A DNA stretch of 37,500 bases from Chromera velia (lineage: Eukaryota > Sar > Chromeraceae). Location of the stretch: positions 1-37,500 of the forward strand of contig JAHBMJ010000221.1 of the NCBI GenBank assembly GCA_018398765.1, in the 5' to 3' direction. The first letter of the stretch is position 1, and each line of letters opens with the position of its first letter. A program made the translations under genes and the position numbers. Shown here piece by piece: positions 10,676 to 22,800 of the stretch. Under the pieces are notes generated by a model that was not told where the DNA came from, made no database searches, and was given only the letters and a program-made list of their open reading frames with translations.

Positions 10676-13600
10676 ATGAGTCAGAACAAGCAGACCCTCA
10701 GTGGATTATTTCTTGTCCGCTTTTCAGGTAGCCAGGCACATTCAGTTAGGGATGGATGGACGGAGTTTGCTGATCAAAACTGAATGTGCAGTGATGGGCA
10801 CGCTTCCTTTGCCTTTACTTCTTTGTCCTTTTCCCTCCAAGCCGTCCCATCCAATGCATCCGTGGGAGGGAGCGTGCGGTGCTGTCCAACCTGCCTGCCT
10901 GCCTGAGAGAGAGGGCGTGTGAGTGAGTGAGTGAACGGGTGTGCACGCATGCTGCATGCATGCATGCATGTGTGTACAGTATCGTATTTGAGTGTCAAAA
11001 TGGCGAAAGAAAATGAATGCAGCGCTGCTGCGTGAGTGAAAGGGGAAGACGGGCGGGGACATAAAGAAAAAAAGAAAGAAAGAAAGAAAGAATCGGAGGA
11101 GAAAATTAAGGCAGGAAACAATTATGCTTCAATTTGAGGGAGTGAGCGAGCGACCAGACGAGGCCAGACAGGCAAACAAAACAAAACAAAACAAGCACAC
11201 ACCATGCAGTGAGTAGGCTCAATTGATTCAAAGCAATTCCCAGAGGTTTTTCGTCTGTCTGTCTGTCCGTAGGCCTGCCTGCTCATCTGTCTATCTGAAT
11301 GTCTGCGTGTATCTGTGCATCTGTCTGTCTGTCTACCTTTCTGTCTGACTGACTCTCGATTCTTGATGGAACACAAAAACCAAGTCGATAAGCCACGCGG
11401 AATCAGTCAAGCACCCAGCTGGGTGCTCTGCAAAGCATAAGGGGCTTGGCAGGCAGACAGGTCTGTCAGAGGTGTGCACTGATAGGCACGAGAGGCGAGT
11501 GAAGGTGGGGCGTGAGTCATAAACGGTCGGCCGCACATGGAACGACAAATACAGATGCACGGAGGATGCACAAATGGGCAGACGGCCCATGCATGCAGGG
11601 TGATCAATGCTTGACAGCAAGTGCGACGGAGGCATTGCAGGACGGAAGGAAGGAGTCCTTCGATGCACAGCGAGCTGCTTAATGGATGGATGTTGAATGG
11701 TCTCTCTGCATGCGCGCTTGTCCCATTCATTTGAATACCGCAAGCGCACAAACCCGCCCAACTTCTGAAGTAAAGAACAAAGAGGGAGGGGGCCAGGTCA
11801 AGATCTGTAGGGGGGGAGATCGAATGAAGATCTAGGCTCTCGTCAGCCAGTTGCCTGCATGGTTGCAATCCGATTTGGAGCCGTGCTGTGCAGACAGTCC
11901 GTCACCCAGACGATCGATCGAACAAGTCCAGGCAGGCACGCAGGCAGGCACGAGGCAGGCAAACAGACCGACCGACCGACCAACAGGCGGTCGAAGAAAC
12001 AGACGAAGAAAGGAACGGCAGGAAAGAGGAAGGGAGAAGCTGTTCTCCCTAGCTCTGCCTTGCCGCTCTCCCTCTATGCCGCCTGCTCCCTGCCTGCTCC
12101 ACCAGGGAAGTTGACCCCTAACCCTACACGCCCTTTGCTTTGTTGGTCTCCAGAAAGAACAAACGACGGAATACAAAGAAAGCAAGCTTCTTTCCATCTT
12201 TTTGTTTTCTGTCCTCAGGCGTGAGTGCGGATGGAAATCCTCGCGCGTCCCTCTCTTGCTCCCCTTCTCATGAAAAGCACGTACGACACAGACGAAACAC
12301 GTATGAGTGAATGAATGAAAGAAGGATTCAATCAATGAATGAATGCACGCAAGAAAAGCATGGACGATCGAATGGAAGGAAGACCAGAGAGAGAAAGAGA
12401 CGTACATGCAGCCAGAGAAAGTTACAAGACCCTCTTATCCTGCACATAAGGAGACTTCCTTCCTTCCTTAATTTTCCGACAACCAGACGGAGAAATTCAG
12501 AAAAGAGGGAGGGAGAGAAAAGAAGATTTGCGAATGAATGAATGAATGAATGAATGAATGCGTGCACATGCATGCATCATCAAATGCAACAAGACAGGAG
12601 GGAAGGAAGAAAGGGAACGAACGAACGGGCATCCATCGAACGACACCTCCGTCGATCCTCTACGGAAGAGGGAGGGAGGGAAATTAAGGGAACAAACAAA
12701 GAACAAACGAAGTTTCATCACATCAACGAACAACGGGCATGCAGGGCACGCATGCAACAGTGCAACGCAACAACACAAGAACAAGTGCACCCATGTAGTC
12801 TATTTGTCTGGCCATACAACCAGAAAGAAGAAGTAGTCACAAATGCATGCAGATAGAGTACGGGGAGGGAGAAGGGGAGAGGTCTCTCGCGTCTCTCTCC
12901 TTTTCTCTCTGTCTTCAAAAAGGAAAGAAAAAGGGAAACCAGTGCCCTGTCCCCCATGTACGACCCACCCACCCGAATAATTAGTCCGGCCTTGCAAGGC
13001 ACAGATCCATCCATCCATCCCTCCAAGTGTCGGTCTAAAGTTTCACGCAGAACACAAACAATTGTTTGCATTAATTCGGATTCACTCGACGGAGTGGAGT
13101 GGAAACAAAAGACGGGGAAGGAAGAAGTGAAAGGAAGGACATGCATGCATGGGGAAAGACGATCGAGAGACATGCAGACAAGAACCTCGCTTCTGCCTGC
13201 AGGCATCATCCACAGATCAGTTTCTTCTTCCATCAGTCCCTTACTTCTTCAAACGAAGCCCATGTCTCCGGCATCAATATGCTTGCAGTGAAAAAGGTGA
13301 TCAATCAGTCAATCAAACTTGGGACTAGCTCCACTCCCGATCTTGTTTTTTTCCCCCTTCCTCTCCTCTCCTCTCTTCTTTCTCTGCACTCCCAACAGAG
13401 CTGCAGGATAGAGGGAAAAGTCAGCTCAATTGCATGCCAGCTCAACTCGGCACAACGCTGTACACCGAGACGAAGAGAGACGAGACAGATTTTCTTTCAG
13501 GTCGCTTTTCATGTTTTGAACCACTCCGTATGGTTCCGTGGAAGGGAAAGGTGCCAGAGAAAGGTGGAGACAGACAGAAACAAAACAAATTGGCTCACAG

Positions 13601-16600
13601 ACAGAGACAGACTTGCGAACGGGCACGAAGCCCGCAACATGTAGCAAGACAACGAAAAGGAGAAAGCAAAGCAAAGCAAAGCAAAGCCATGAAGCAAACA
13701 AAAACCTGGCTGCGCAAAGTAAACAAAACTGCAGCCTACCTCAACCAACAGAACCAACAGAACAAGAAGAGACACCCATGCATCCATCGACTGTCTGTCA
13801 TTCCCACCTTTTCCCGCCCTTCTTTCCTCCCTCCCTCTGTCAGACGAAACGAAACGAAAGGGGGGGGGAAGAAAACGAAGGATCGAGGGAGCAGAAAGAA
13901 GGAAGGAACCGATTCATTCACATGATTTATTTGATCATCGAGTCGGAATCGAAAGATGCATGATCAAAAATGTAAAAGAAACAACAGGTACATGCAGGCA
14001 TTTTTAATTGTGAACTTCACCCGACTGACAAACAGAAAGAGCCTGCTCCATTCTTTGATGATCTGGCATGCGTTGCACCCGTCAAATTTTTCTGGATTGT
14101 TGTCGATTGAAAGAAAGTCAGAGCTTGGCAACAGCACAAGCAAAGCAAAAAGTGATACCCACGCATACAAACACACCGTCATGGTCAAAAGTTTTCGACT
14201 TTAGATAAATAAGAGAGAGCACCATGCAATCTCCCGGATCGCTGCCTGTCCTCAAGACAGAAACAAGCAACCATCCATCCACTCGTGCAGCTACCTATCC
14301 ATCCAGCCATCTGTTCACATCCAGCCAGGCATTCCTCGCCGCGCAGGGACGCGAACCGATCATCAGGAAAGGACGGATAGAAAGGTAAAGGTAAAGGAAA
14401 GGAAGGAGGGGATCAAACAGAAACACATACATACATGAACAAAACCATAAACAAACGGCTGCATTTACCTCGAACACCTTCCAAACACCCCTTCCCTCCC
14501 CAAAACAAGAGGAAGTAAAGAGAAAAGGAAGAAAGGAGACAGACCGCCCTTCCGTTGTCCTAATTAAACACCCTCGAGAGAAAAGGAAGGAAGGAAAAAG
14601 AGAGAGATGGACGGAAGAAGACAAACAAACTCTCAGAGGGACTGTTAACAAGACAGACACAATCAATAAAGAAATAAATGTATCCACCTTCCATCTAGGC
14701 ATCGTTTCGCCAGACCGAACTCGCCCGGTTCCGATTGAATACAACGAAAAAGCCATGCACTTCGGCAGGAAAAGACGTGGACAGAAAGAGAGGGTGTAGA
14801 AGAAAAACGACTACAGCCATGGATGGAAAATCAAACGAATCAATCCGTCGGAGCAACCGACAAGCACTGACGACAGTGGAACAATCGAATCAAAAGCCCA
14901 AAACAAAACAGGCACGCAGCCAGGCAAGCAGGGTGCGGGAGAGTGAAAGAAATCAATCAAACAGAAAGGGTTGCTCATCCGAACAAACAAAGGCAGGAGA
15001 AGGGAAGAATCAATCAAAGGAGAGCGATGTTTTCTCTCTCCTTCAATCAAAACAAAATCTCCCATCTTCTTTTCTTCATTACAATGAAATCAAAATTGTT
15101 CTCCTCAATAAAAAGTCAAACCACCTGCACGCCCCACTCTGCCTATCAATCCATCCATCCATCCATCAGCATCGATTGAGAGAGACTCCCTGTTTCCTTC
15201 CTTCCTTGTCTGTATGCTCTTTTTCTTTTTTTCTTCGCGTCTCTTCTCCAGCCTGCCTGGTCCTCTCTGTCTGCATTCCCTTCATTCAACTTTAGGAGGA
15301 AAAGCACACGAGAAGAAAACTTCCTGCCTGCCTGTGTACCTGCCTTGCTTTCTGTCTGGTGTTGTTACAAGATCGGGATGAGGGAAGGGAAGGAGAGAGC
15401 GAATTCTATCTTCCTGACCACTGCATGCAAACAAACAAAGGAAAGGCACGAATGCAAAGCAAAAAAACGCAACAACAACAACAGCTAGCCAGACTCCTTC
15501 AGCATCGATGATCGAAAAGGAACAAACAAACAAACAAAAACTGATCGACACGACTGAATTCCCTTTTGGTTGGTGGAATTGCCTGTGCAGGCTTGGAACG
15601 CATGCAGACAGAGACGGAGACCTCTCTTTGGGCTCCCTTCAAAGTCCTTTCTTTTTGCGGACGTAGAACTCTGTATGAACTCTGCCCCCCCCGCCTTTTG
15701 TCGCCTTGATTCTACAAAACTGAACGCATGAGGAAAGTAACATGAAAGAAAAAGATGCATCGCTCGAAACGAAATTTCAATGCCAGCTCAATCATCCAAA
15801 AACACAATTGATGGATAGAGGTGAAAGATATTTGCTTCGCCTGCACCTCCAAAGAAGACGATGCACCTGCAAGCAGCCGGTCTCTCTCATGCACTCTCTC
15901 CCTCCCTGCCTACCTTCGGCCCATGGATGACAGGGAGGCAGCCAGCCCGGCAAAGGCTCCCTCACGTGAACAACAGCAAAAGAAAGAAATAAAGCATTTA
16001 ATCAATTCGACTGGTAGGGAGAGACAGAGGGATCGAAGGAAGGAAAGGAAAACTCACACGGCGGTCTCCTGCAACCCCCCCCGTCGAACTTTTATCGAAT
16101 TGGGCGGTTGGAGGGGACCTATGCGGGAGGAAAGTGAAAGAAGGATTCGAAGAGTGAAAAGAAAAGAAAGGATGAAAGACACACAGAAACGAAGACCGAA
16201 CAACCCCCTGCAGGCTCACACATGAATGAAGTAAGTGAGCAGATTCTTGCATGGACGCGAATGCAAAAAAAACGCAAACGCTACACACTTCCACTACAAT
16301 AACGTCTTCCCCGGCTTCTGATCTCTCCCCTTCTTCGCTCTATCTGTTCTTCCTCCTGATTTTCCCTTCCCCTCGGGAATTCTTTCTTTCTTTCTTTCTT
16401 TGCTTTTTTCTTTCTTTCTTTATGCGTGTCTCTCTCACACTCGGGTGCGTGCTGACTGATGCCGACTGCAAGAGTGAACGAACTCTCTTGATGCGCTTGC
16501 GTCCTTGCTTGCTTGCTTGGTGCACAAGAAAGGAAACGGGTGCGTGTTCTCTTAACCATCTGTTGTGCCCATTTTTCGCACGTTTTCTCCTTTTTCCCCC

Positions 16601-17136
16601 GCGGGTATGATTGCTGCTGTTATTCTTTCTGCATTTCCTTCTACCCTTCTTCTGTGTTGACGGTGTTTGAAAAAAGCACGCACTCTTTCGCCGCCCCTGT
16701 TCTAGTGAGTTAGAGAGAATGAATCCATTCTGGCTGGCGGCTGGAGTCATTTCATTCAAAACTTTTTTCTGCTGGGACCTTTCTTGGTCTCGCGGTCTCG
16801 CCCCCCTGCTCGGCTCAGCTCAACTGATCGTGATGAAAGGAAGGAAGACCGACAGCGCACGATCGCTACCGCATCGGGCACAGCAGTTCAACGAACCAAC
16901 CAATTAAAAAAGCCCCTCCAAAACCTACCCTGCATGCAACAAACGGCCTTCCAAATTTGCCTTTCATTCCTTCCACTCCCCACGCCGCCCCAAGCTCTGC
17001 CCTATCCTGCGTGCCCATTGTCCACACAGACGGACAGACGGACAGACAGACAAGTGCATTTATTGATTCTGAATTGAATTCGTGTCGTCATGTCATGCCA
17101 GCCCCTTCCTTCAGACACGCAGACATTGCAGCAGAT

Positions 17137-17176
<40 letters not shown>
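17137..17176. repeat. (CT)n microsatellite
   Basis: A CT run of about 40 bases with one TTT interruption, in the pyrimidine-rich part of the spacer. Confidence 0.95.
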
Positions 17177-17177
<1 letters not shown>

Positions 17178-18596
17178 ATGCATCTTTCATCCCTCCTCGA
17201 TTGACCGACTGTACAGGCAGGCAGGTGGGCAAACAACAAGTACTGCACCCCCCCCCTTTTCAGCGTTGAATTATGAGAGGGGGTGGGGAGAAAGGGGGGC
17301 GCAAGGGAGAGAAAGGCCTCGATAGAGCTAGCTGTCATTCATGGGGGGACACATACAGGGGGGGGAAAGGGAGATGAAAGAATGAAGAGCAAGGTCATTG
17401 AGGAGAGCAATGGAGACAGACACGGACAGATCGGCATGCGTACATGAAGACCCTCGAGGGAGGAAGAAAGGGTTCATCAGTCACACACACACGCAAACTC
17501 ATCAATCAATCAGTCAGTGAGCCGATTTACCGTTTTGGTGTTTCGATCGACTTACCTGCCTAACTTTCACGTTTCTGCTTCTCGTTCGGTCAGTCAGTCA
17601 GTCATCGTTATCGAACGATTTTCCCTCATTCCCCCCCCCTCAGCATGAGAAGGAGGGACAGAGAGGAGAGGAGAGGAAAGGAGAAGCCGGAGAAATCATT
17701 AATTGAATTTCTTTCGGTGCTTCCTTCAATCAGGCAGGCAGTCTGTCGATACGATTTTCTCTTCCTTCCTTCCTTCCGCCCGTCCTTGCATGCTCCCTCC
17801 TTCTCGTCTCGCAGAGCAGGAAGGGGGAGAGGACACGCAACTCTACTGCCTCCCCCCCCCCGCTGCCTCGATCATTTGGTTTGTGGGCATGGATGACCGC
17901 AATCTTATGCGATCATTCATATTCACCATCCATCCATCCATCCATCTATCCATCCATCCATCCATCCAGACAAACATGAATTGAAGAAGTGAATCAATCC
18001 AATCGATCCGACATCTTCCTTCCTTCCTTCCTCCCTTCCTTCCTTCCTTCCTTTTTGAATTCGACCCTCCCTCCTCTCCCCACGCCATGCCATGCGCATG
18101 TTTCCCTCCCTCCCTCCCGCGCCTTCTTCCACACAGACAGAGAGAGAAGGGAAGAAGGAACGGACTAAACTTCCTTCTATCTATCTAGTGTTTCCATCAG
18201 ACATTCATTTCATTGCAAAACCCGAGTGTGTCTCTCTTTTACTGCCTCCTTCTGTTCACACCTGCCTGCCTGAAGGCAAGAAAGAAAAAGAGAGGAAAGA
18301 AGAAGAAACAGGAAAGGTCCCGAAGGAAGACAGACAGACACACAGATAGAAAGAGAACTTGCTCTTGCAAATGCCTCTCTCGATCCGTTCTCTTCCTTTC
18401 TCTTTTCATGCGTGCTGCTTTTCTTGTCTTCTTCTGATCAGCATCTTCCTCGTCGTCTCCTTCCCCCACCACTCCCGCACCACATGCACCTCTCTTCACC
18501 ATGCAGACAAAAACTGCCCTTCCTCTCTGTTCTTACTCTTCCATTCCCTCCCATGCGCTCTTTCCTCCCTCTTTCTTCATGCACTCACTCACTCAC

Positions 18597-20815
18597 TCAC
18601 GTGTCCATCCAAAGGTGCCTGTCTGGACGTAAGAGACCACAGGGAGGGGACAGGGTGACAGACGGAAAATGCTCACGTGGGGGGCAGAAAACGCGATGAG
18701 GGGCACTCGTGTCAGATGACTCTCCGCTGCCACCCCCCGATAACCGGTTTTCCCTCTCCCCCGTCTCTTTCTCTGTCTCTCTTCCTGCCCCCTGCAAACG
18801 CCTCTGTTGCCACCACCTCGAGAGAAAGGAGAAGAACCTGTCAACCCCCGCACTCAAATTTCGACACGTAGAGCCAGACCGAGACAAAGAACCGGTTGTC
18901 ACGGCCTCACTTCCACTCTCGTCCTCCTCATTCCCTTCCCCCTCACCCTCAGGCTCCCCCTCTTCACCCCCCGAGATGAACTCCAACCCAAGGGGAGGTC
19001 GAGGGGACCCGCTCAGATCTGACCAACCGGGCGTTGAGGCACAGAAAGGGGAGGCGGGGGGCAACTGCAATCGCTCCGGGGACAGAGTCACAGGCCCGTT
19101 CTCGCGACTCGCCCCCTTCATTCCAGGACCAACCCTGGCCACTGCTGCTGCTGCTGAGGAAGAAGCGGAAGCGGAAGAAGAAGAAGAAGAAGAGGAAGAA
19201 GGCGCAAAAGGAGTATCGTAGTTTGATGAGGGCAGGCAGAGCCCGCTGCACTTGCTGCGATCGGGCGAAGTCTTGGTGACTCTGGGAGGGGGGGACCACG
19301 GAGAGAATGGGCGAGAGTGCCTCTCCTCCCCTTCCCCCTCCCTGCTCAGTGCTGCTGCGGGCAGACCCTCCTTCCACTGGAACGACACCCCCCCAGCCTG
19401 AGCCCCCTCATGATCAGCAACGGGAGACGAAAACCCTCCAGCTACATCTGCTCGACATGCAAGCGAGGAGGGGGTATGCGGCCCCCCTGCACCCTCTCCC
19501 TCGCGCCCTCTTGTTCCAGGTGGGGGACAGGACGTCGAATGGGGGGAGGGCAGAGAGCAGCAGGAGGACTGGGAGGATATCGGAGGGAAGGTGTGACTGC
19601 GAGTGCTGACGTTGGAGGCAGTCGACGTCACGCTGCCCCTTCCCTTTCTCTTGTTGACTCCCGCAACCTCCGCATCACTTTCCTTTTCGCTCTCATCTCT
19701 GGAATGCCCCCCCGACTCATTCTCTTCCACCAACTCCCAGGCAAAACCGTTGCTGCAACCAGGAACGCAGTCAAGGGCCTCTCGGGCCTCCATCAGCATC
19801 ACTGCGTGTTCTTCCATGTGCTGCTGTTCTTTCGGAATGCGCAGACGGGAGTTCTTCTCCTTCTCCTTCTCAGTCTCAAAGTGGCTCAGACTGTTGTTGC
19901 TGGAGATGGCGTGAGCTAGGGGGGTCTTGTCGAGGCAAAACCAGGCAGAGGAGGCAGCAACATATTCGGAGAAACGGAACTTGCTGTTGCCTGCCGGGTA
20001 GTAGGACAGACACGCAGCCACGGCCCCGTTGTCCATCTCCCTCAAGGCTGCCCCCACGAACTTCGAGTTCCTCCAGATCAACTGAGTGAACCTGCATGCA
20101 GCACAAATTAAAGAACACATGCATGCATTCGGTCAGTCCGTACAGTTGCAAGTGAAGGTGAGCTGGCACACAGGAGGTCTGAGAGGCCACCCGGGTCGGA
20201 GACTGGAGGTAAGCACACAAGCAAGCAGAAGAGACCCACAGGCTGAACACCAAACGAACGACGAAGTCTGAGAGAAAGAGCGCGAGAGGGCGACCATTCA
20301 TTGAGACGGGCACGTACGTAGGGGAGGAATCGATCCATGGTGAAGGTTCTAGCTGTCTCCGTTCTGCATGTCTGTCTGTCTGAACATTTGACTGACGCTG
20401 CGTGTTCCTTTTGGAATGCTCTCCTTGAGAAGTCAAAAGAGCTTCTGGACCTCTCATAAGTGAATTCGAGGGCGTCGAAGAGGGTGAGCGTGTTCAGTTT
20501 CAGTCTCTCGTGCTTTTGAGAGTGCAGAGGAGGGTCCAAAACGACGAACAGCAACCCGAATTTCTGCTCTCCGTCCCGAGCCCACCAGATTTGGTTGGAT
20601 GGGGAAGGGGGCTGACTCATGGGAAAGGTGGAGGAAGATGCAAGGGACAAACCCTGCTGAGTGAGGACGTCATCTGCCAATCTTTTATTGGCACACGCAG
20701 CACAATTCACATCCCACTTCAGCCCCCCTGCCCCGTGGAGGGACCTGAGTTTGTTATGCAGCTTCAGGAAGGCTGGGATGTCCAGAGCGTCCTCATATGA
20801 AACATAAGGGTCCAT
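18597..20815 (-). CDS. CAP-domain (GAPR-1/SCP-like) protein with long low-complexity tail, 619 aa
   Basis: Two exons, 20815-20451 and 20091-18597, are joined by a 359-nt intron with GT at 20450 and TGCAG ending at 20092. Residues about 10-165 are a CAP domain: helix HNKLRSLHG with LKW after it, the signature ERFTQLIWRNS (fits the CAP-1 pattern E/G-H/R-F-T-Q-L-I-W-x-x-S) and LSYYPAGN near the end (CAP-2). The Arg of the first signature is split by the intron, which supports this splice. The usual His is Arg, and the CAP-2 Cys is Leu, as in the non-secreted GAPR-1 group. No signal peptide follows the first ATG at 20815; a hydrophobic run just upstream lacks an ATG and is closed by a stop. The remaining roughly 450 residues are Ser/Pro/Gly/Glu-rich with Ser and Ala runs (19140-19200) and look disordered. 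The exact C-terminus is uncertain. CAP proteins are known for sterol or lipid binding and defence-like roles; no specific role is inferable here. Confidence 0.85.
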
Positions 20816-21466
20816 TATGGCCACCAAAATAATCGCAAAAAGGTGAAATGAAGGCAAAACTGCCCTTCAAAGGGCACACACACCACAAGAAAGGAAGCTA
20901 AATGGGTAAAGCCGGATAGTTAACGCAGTTTCATTCTTTCACGTCCAGAGTTTCTTTTCGAGAGTCTCTGGAGGTTGTGTCATGTTCAATGATTGAAGTG
21001 CGGACAGTCAGGTAGTTGCGAAACTGCACTGCTTCTTATTTGGCGCAGTTCACGAGGAAAGGCAGTGTGGAAGAAAGTTTGAAGAGGAAGTCGGCAGACA
21101 TCGGCAGACTGAGAGAAATTGCGCATGCCGGCCCCCGCACAGATCGACTGCAGGGTGAATGTGGGCTCGCGGGTGCTTCGCACGAAGCTCTGCATGTTTT
21201 TTGGCTCTTTCAGAATTGAAAGTCTTCGCAGAGACGGGCCTCAGACGGCCTGCCCCATGCCTGCCCCCGGAACTCAGGCATGCATGCTCAGTCTGGACGT
21301 CTCCGTTGAGTCCGTTCAAACGATCTTTCTGAATAGGCGTCCGACGGGTTGTCCTTTTAGCTTCCCTGAGTTGCCACTATAATCAGTTCTTACTGCATTC
21401 AATCCTCTTGAAGTTAGACTGAGCAAATACAGGCACAGCAACCTTGCCAAAAAGACTTGATTGAAG
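20816..21466. promoter_or_regulatory. Shared divergent promoter region (CAP gene / arsenite methyltransferase)
   Basis: The two genes start 651 bases apart on opposite strands with nothing gene-like between, so both promoters must lie here if no upstream exon exists. I see no clear TATA element. The segment contains GCATGC-type words (about 21278-21290). This is a positional inference only. Confidence 0.45.
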
Positions 21467-22594
21467 ATGAGTGACGGTACGAATGGGACCAGCGGTGGTA
21501 GTAAGTGCTGTGGGGGGGGTCAGAGTGTGCAGGAGTCTGTGAAGGAGTATTACGGAAAGGTCTTGAAGAAGTCGGAAGACCTCAAAACGAATGCGTGCGT
21601 CACAAAGGTCGGCAAGATGCCGCCCCGTCTCATTGACGCCCACCGGAACGTTCACCCTGAAGTGATTGCCAAGTACTACGGGTGTGGCACTGTGTTCCCT
21701 GATGAGTTGAAGGGAAAGTCTGTGCTTGACTTGGGGTGTGGTTCGGGGAAGGATGTGTATGTGCTTGCACAGTTTGTGGGGGAGACGGGAAGAGTTGTGG
21801 GGGTTGACATGACAGATGAGCAGTTGGAGACGGCCAGACAGTTCGAGGACTGGCACAGAGAGAAGTTTGGGTTTGGCAAAAAGAACACAGAGTTCATCAA
21901 GGGACACATCGAGGAGCTCCTGTCTCTTGCAGGTCTAGAGAAAGACAGTTTTGACGTGATCGTCTCGAACTGCGTGATCAATCTGTCGCCCCATAAAGAG
22001 AAAGTCCTGGCAGGTGCGTTCCATCTGCTGAAGGACGGGGGGGAGTTGTTCTTCTCAGATGTTTACGCAGACCGACGGGTCCCCTTGTCGTTGCAGAAAG
22101 ACCCTGTGCTGTGGGGTGAGTGCCTGTCTGGCGCTCTGTATTGGAATGACTTTCTCCGTCTCGCTCGGGAGGCGGGGTTTGAGGACCCCCGTTTGGTGTC
22201 TTCGGACCGGATCACCGTGAAAAACGCGCAGGTGGAGTCCCGGTTGGGGCACATCCGGTTCTACAGTGGGCTGTACAGGTTGTTCAAACTGCCTGCAGGG
22301 ACCCTGGAGAGCGACTCCGAGGACTACGGACAGGCTGTGCGATACAGGGGGAGCATGGAGGGGGCGCCTGAGGAGTTCGCGCTCGATGATCATCATGTGT
22401 TTGTGAGGGGGAAGATCATGACTGTGTGCGGCAACACATGGCACATGCTGAAGGGCACCCGTTTTGCTGCCCACTTTGACTTCTTCGGAGATTTCTCGAC
22501 GCACTTCGGGATCTTCCCGGGGAGCGAGAAGAGGATGCCCTTCTCTGAGGGCTCTTCCTCGGGGGGAGGGGGGGGAGGAGGGGGGTGCTGCTGA
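21467..22594 (+). CDS. arsM: Arsenite S-adenosylmethionine methyltransferase (ArsM/AS3MT), 375 aa
   Basis: It transfers methyl groups from SAM to trivalent arsenic, making mono-, di- and trimethylated forms; a cytosolic detoxification step in algae and animals. The SAM-binding motif VLDLGCGSGKD is at residues 86-96 and GVDMTDEQL at 112-120. Cysteines 44 (NACVTK), 73 (YGCG), 169 (SNCVINLSPHKEKV) and 219 (GECLSG) correspond in order and roughly in spacing to the four conserved arsenic-site cysteines of the red-algal enzyme (44, 72, 174, 224). A CC pair occurs near the N-terminus (14-15) and another ends the protein after a Gly run, both typical of algal and bacterial ArsM. The ATG at 21467 is the only sensible start. 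It is intronless, unlike its CAP and Mtr4 neighbours, which would fit acquisition by transfer but does not prove it. Confidence 0.95.
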   Translation: MSDGTNGTSGGSKCCGGGQSVQESVKEYYGKVLKKSEDLKTNACVTKVGKMPPRLIDAHRNVHPEVIAKYYGCGTVFPDELKGKSVLDLGCGSGKDVYVLAQFVGETGRVVGVDMTDEQLETARQFEDWHREKFGFGKKNTEFIKGHIEELLSLAGLEKDSFDVIVSNCVINLSPHKEKVLAGAFHLLKDGGELFFSDVYADRRVPLSLQKDPVLWGECLSGALYWNDFLRLAREAGFEDPRLVSSDRITVKNAQVESRLGHIRFYSGLYRLFKLPAGTLESDSEDYGQAVRYRGSMEGAPEEFALDDHHVFVRGKIMTVCGNTWHMLKGTRFAAHFDFFGDFSTHFGIFPGSEKRMPFSEGSSSGGGGGGGGCC

Positions 22595-22609
22595 AATTAT
22601 GGGCTTGGC

Positions 22610-22800
22610 GGGGAAAGGTGTGAGTGAATCGTGCTCGCTCCTGCATGAAGCGAGAGGGTGGGGAGGGTTGCGGAGGAAGGTGTGAGTGAATGTTGTTTGT
22701 TCTTGCATGAAGCAAGGAAGGAGTGGTGCTTGTCGCTGAGGGTTGGGAGACAACGTATGAGGGAGTGTTGTCCGTTCTGGCATGCAGTACAGAACTAGGT
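22610..22800. repeat. Imperfect tandem repeat, about three copies of 60-75 bp, in the arsM 3' region
   Basis: The words GGTGTGAGTGAAT and CCTGCATGAAGCGAG recur: unit 1 at about 22610-22669, unit 2 at about 22670-22744 with TTGCATGAAGCAAGG, and a more diverged unit 3 at about 22745-22800 with GGCATGCAG. The first two copies are clearly related; the third is weaker. It starts about 15 bases after the stop codon and is probably in the 3' UTR. Confidence 0.75.

Larger units (their letters stand above)
8608..18596. other. Roughly 10-kb gene-poor spacer of simple sequence
   Basis: I find no supportable gene. Open frames here are short and made of repetitive residues. The stretch is built from overlapping tetranucleotide-like words (GGAA, CCAT, GTCT, GACA, AAAC, TGAA), with GCATGC palindromes (for example 10947-10970 and 13141-13149). 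Two-base runs are CT then GT at 10627-10672 and CT at 17137-17176. CCAT runs occur at 15149-15166 and 17930-17968, and TTCC runs at 18017-18053. From about 11800 to 16250 the + strand is purine/A-rich; from about 16300 to 18590 it is pyrimidine-rich. Undetected non-coding RNA or transcribed UTR/intron sequence cannot be excluded. Confidence 0.55.

Noticed and set aside
12111-12125. CCCTAACCCTA, telomere-like
   Set aside because: Fewer than two units, in the middle of simple sequence.
20816-20857. Signal-peptide-like hydrophobic run before the CAP start
   Set aside because: It opens with TTG, not ATG, and an in-frame TGA lies just upstream at about 20867-20869.
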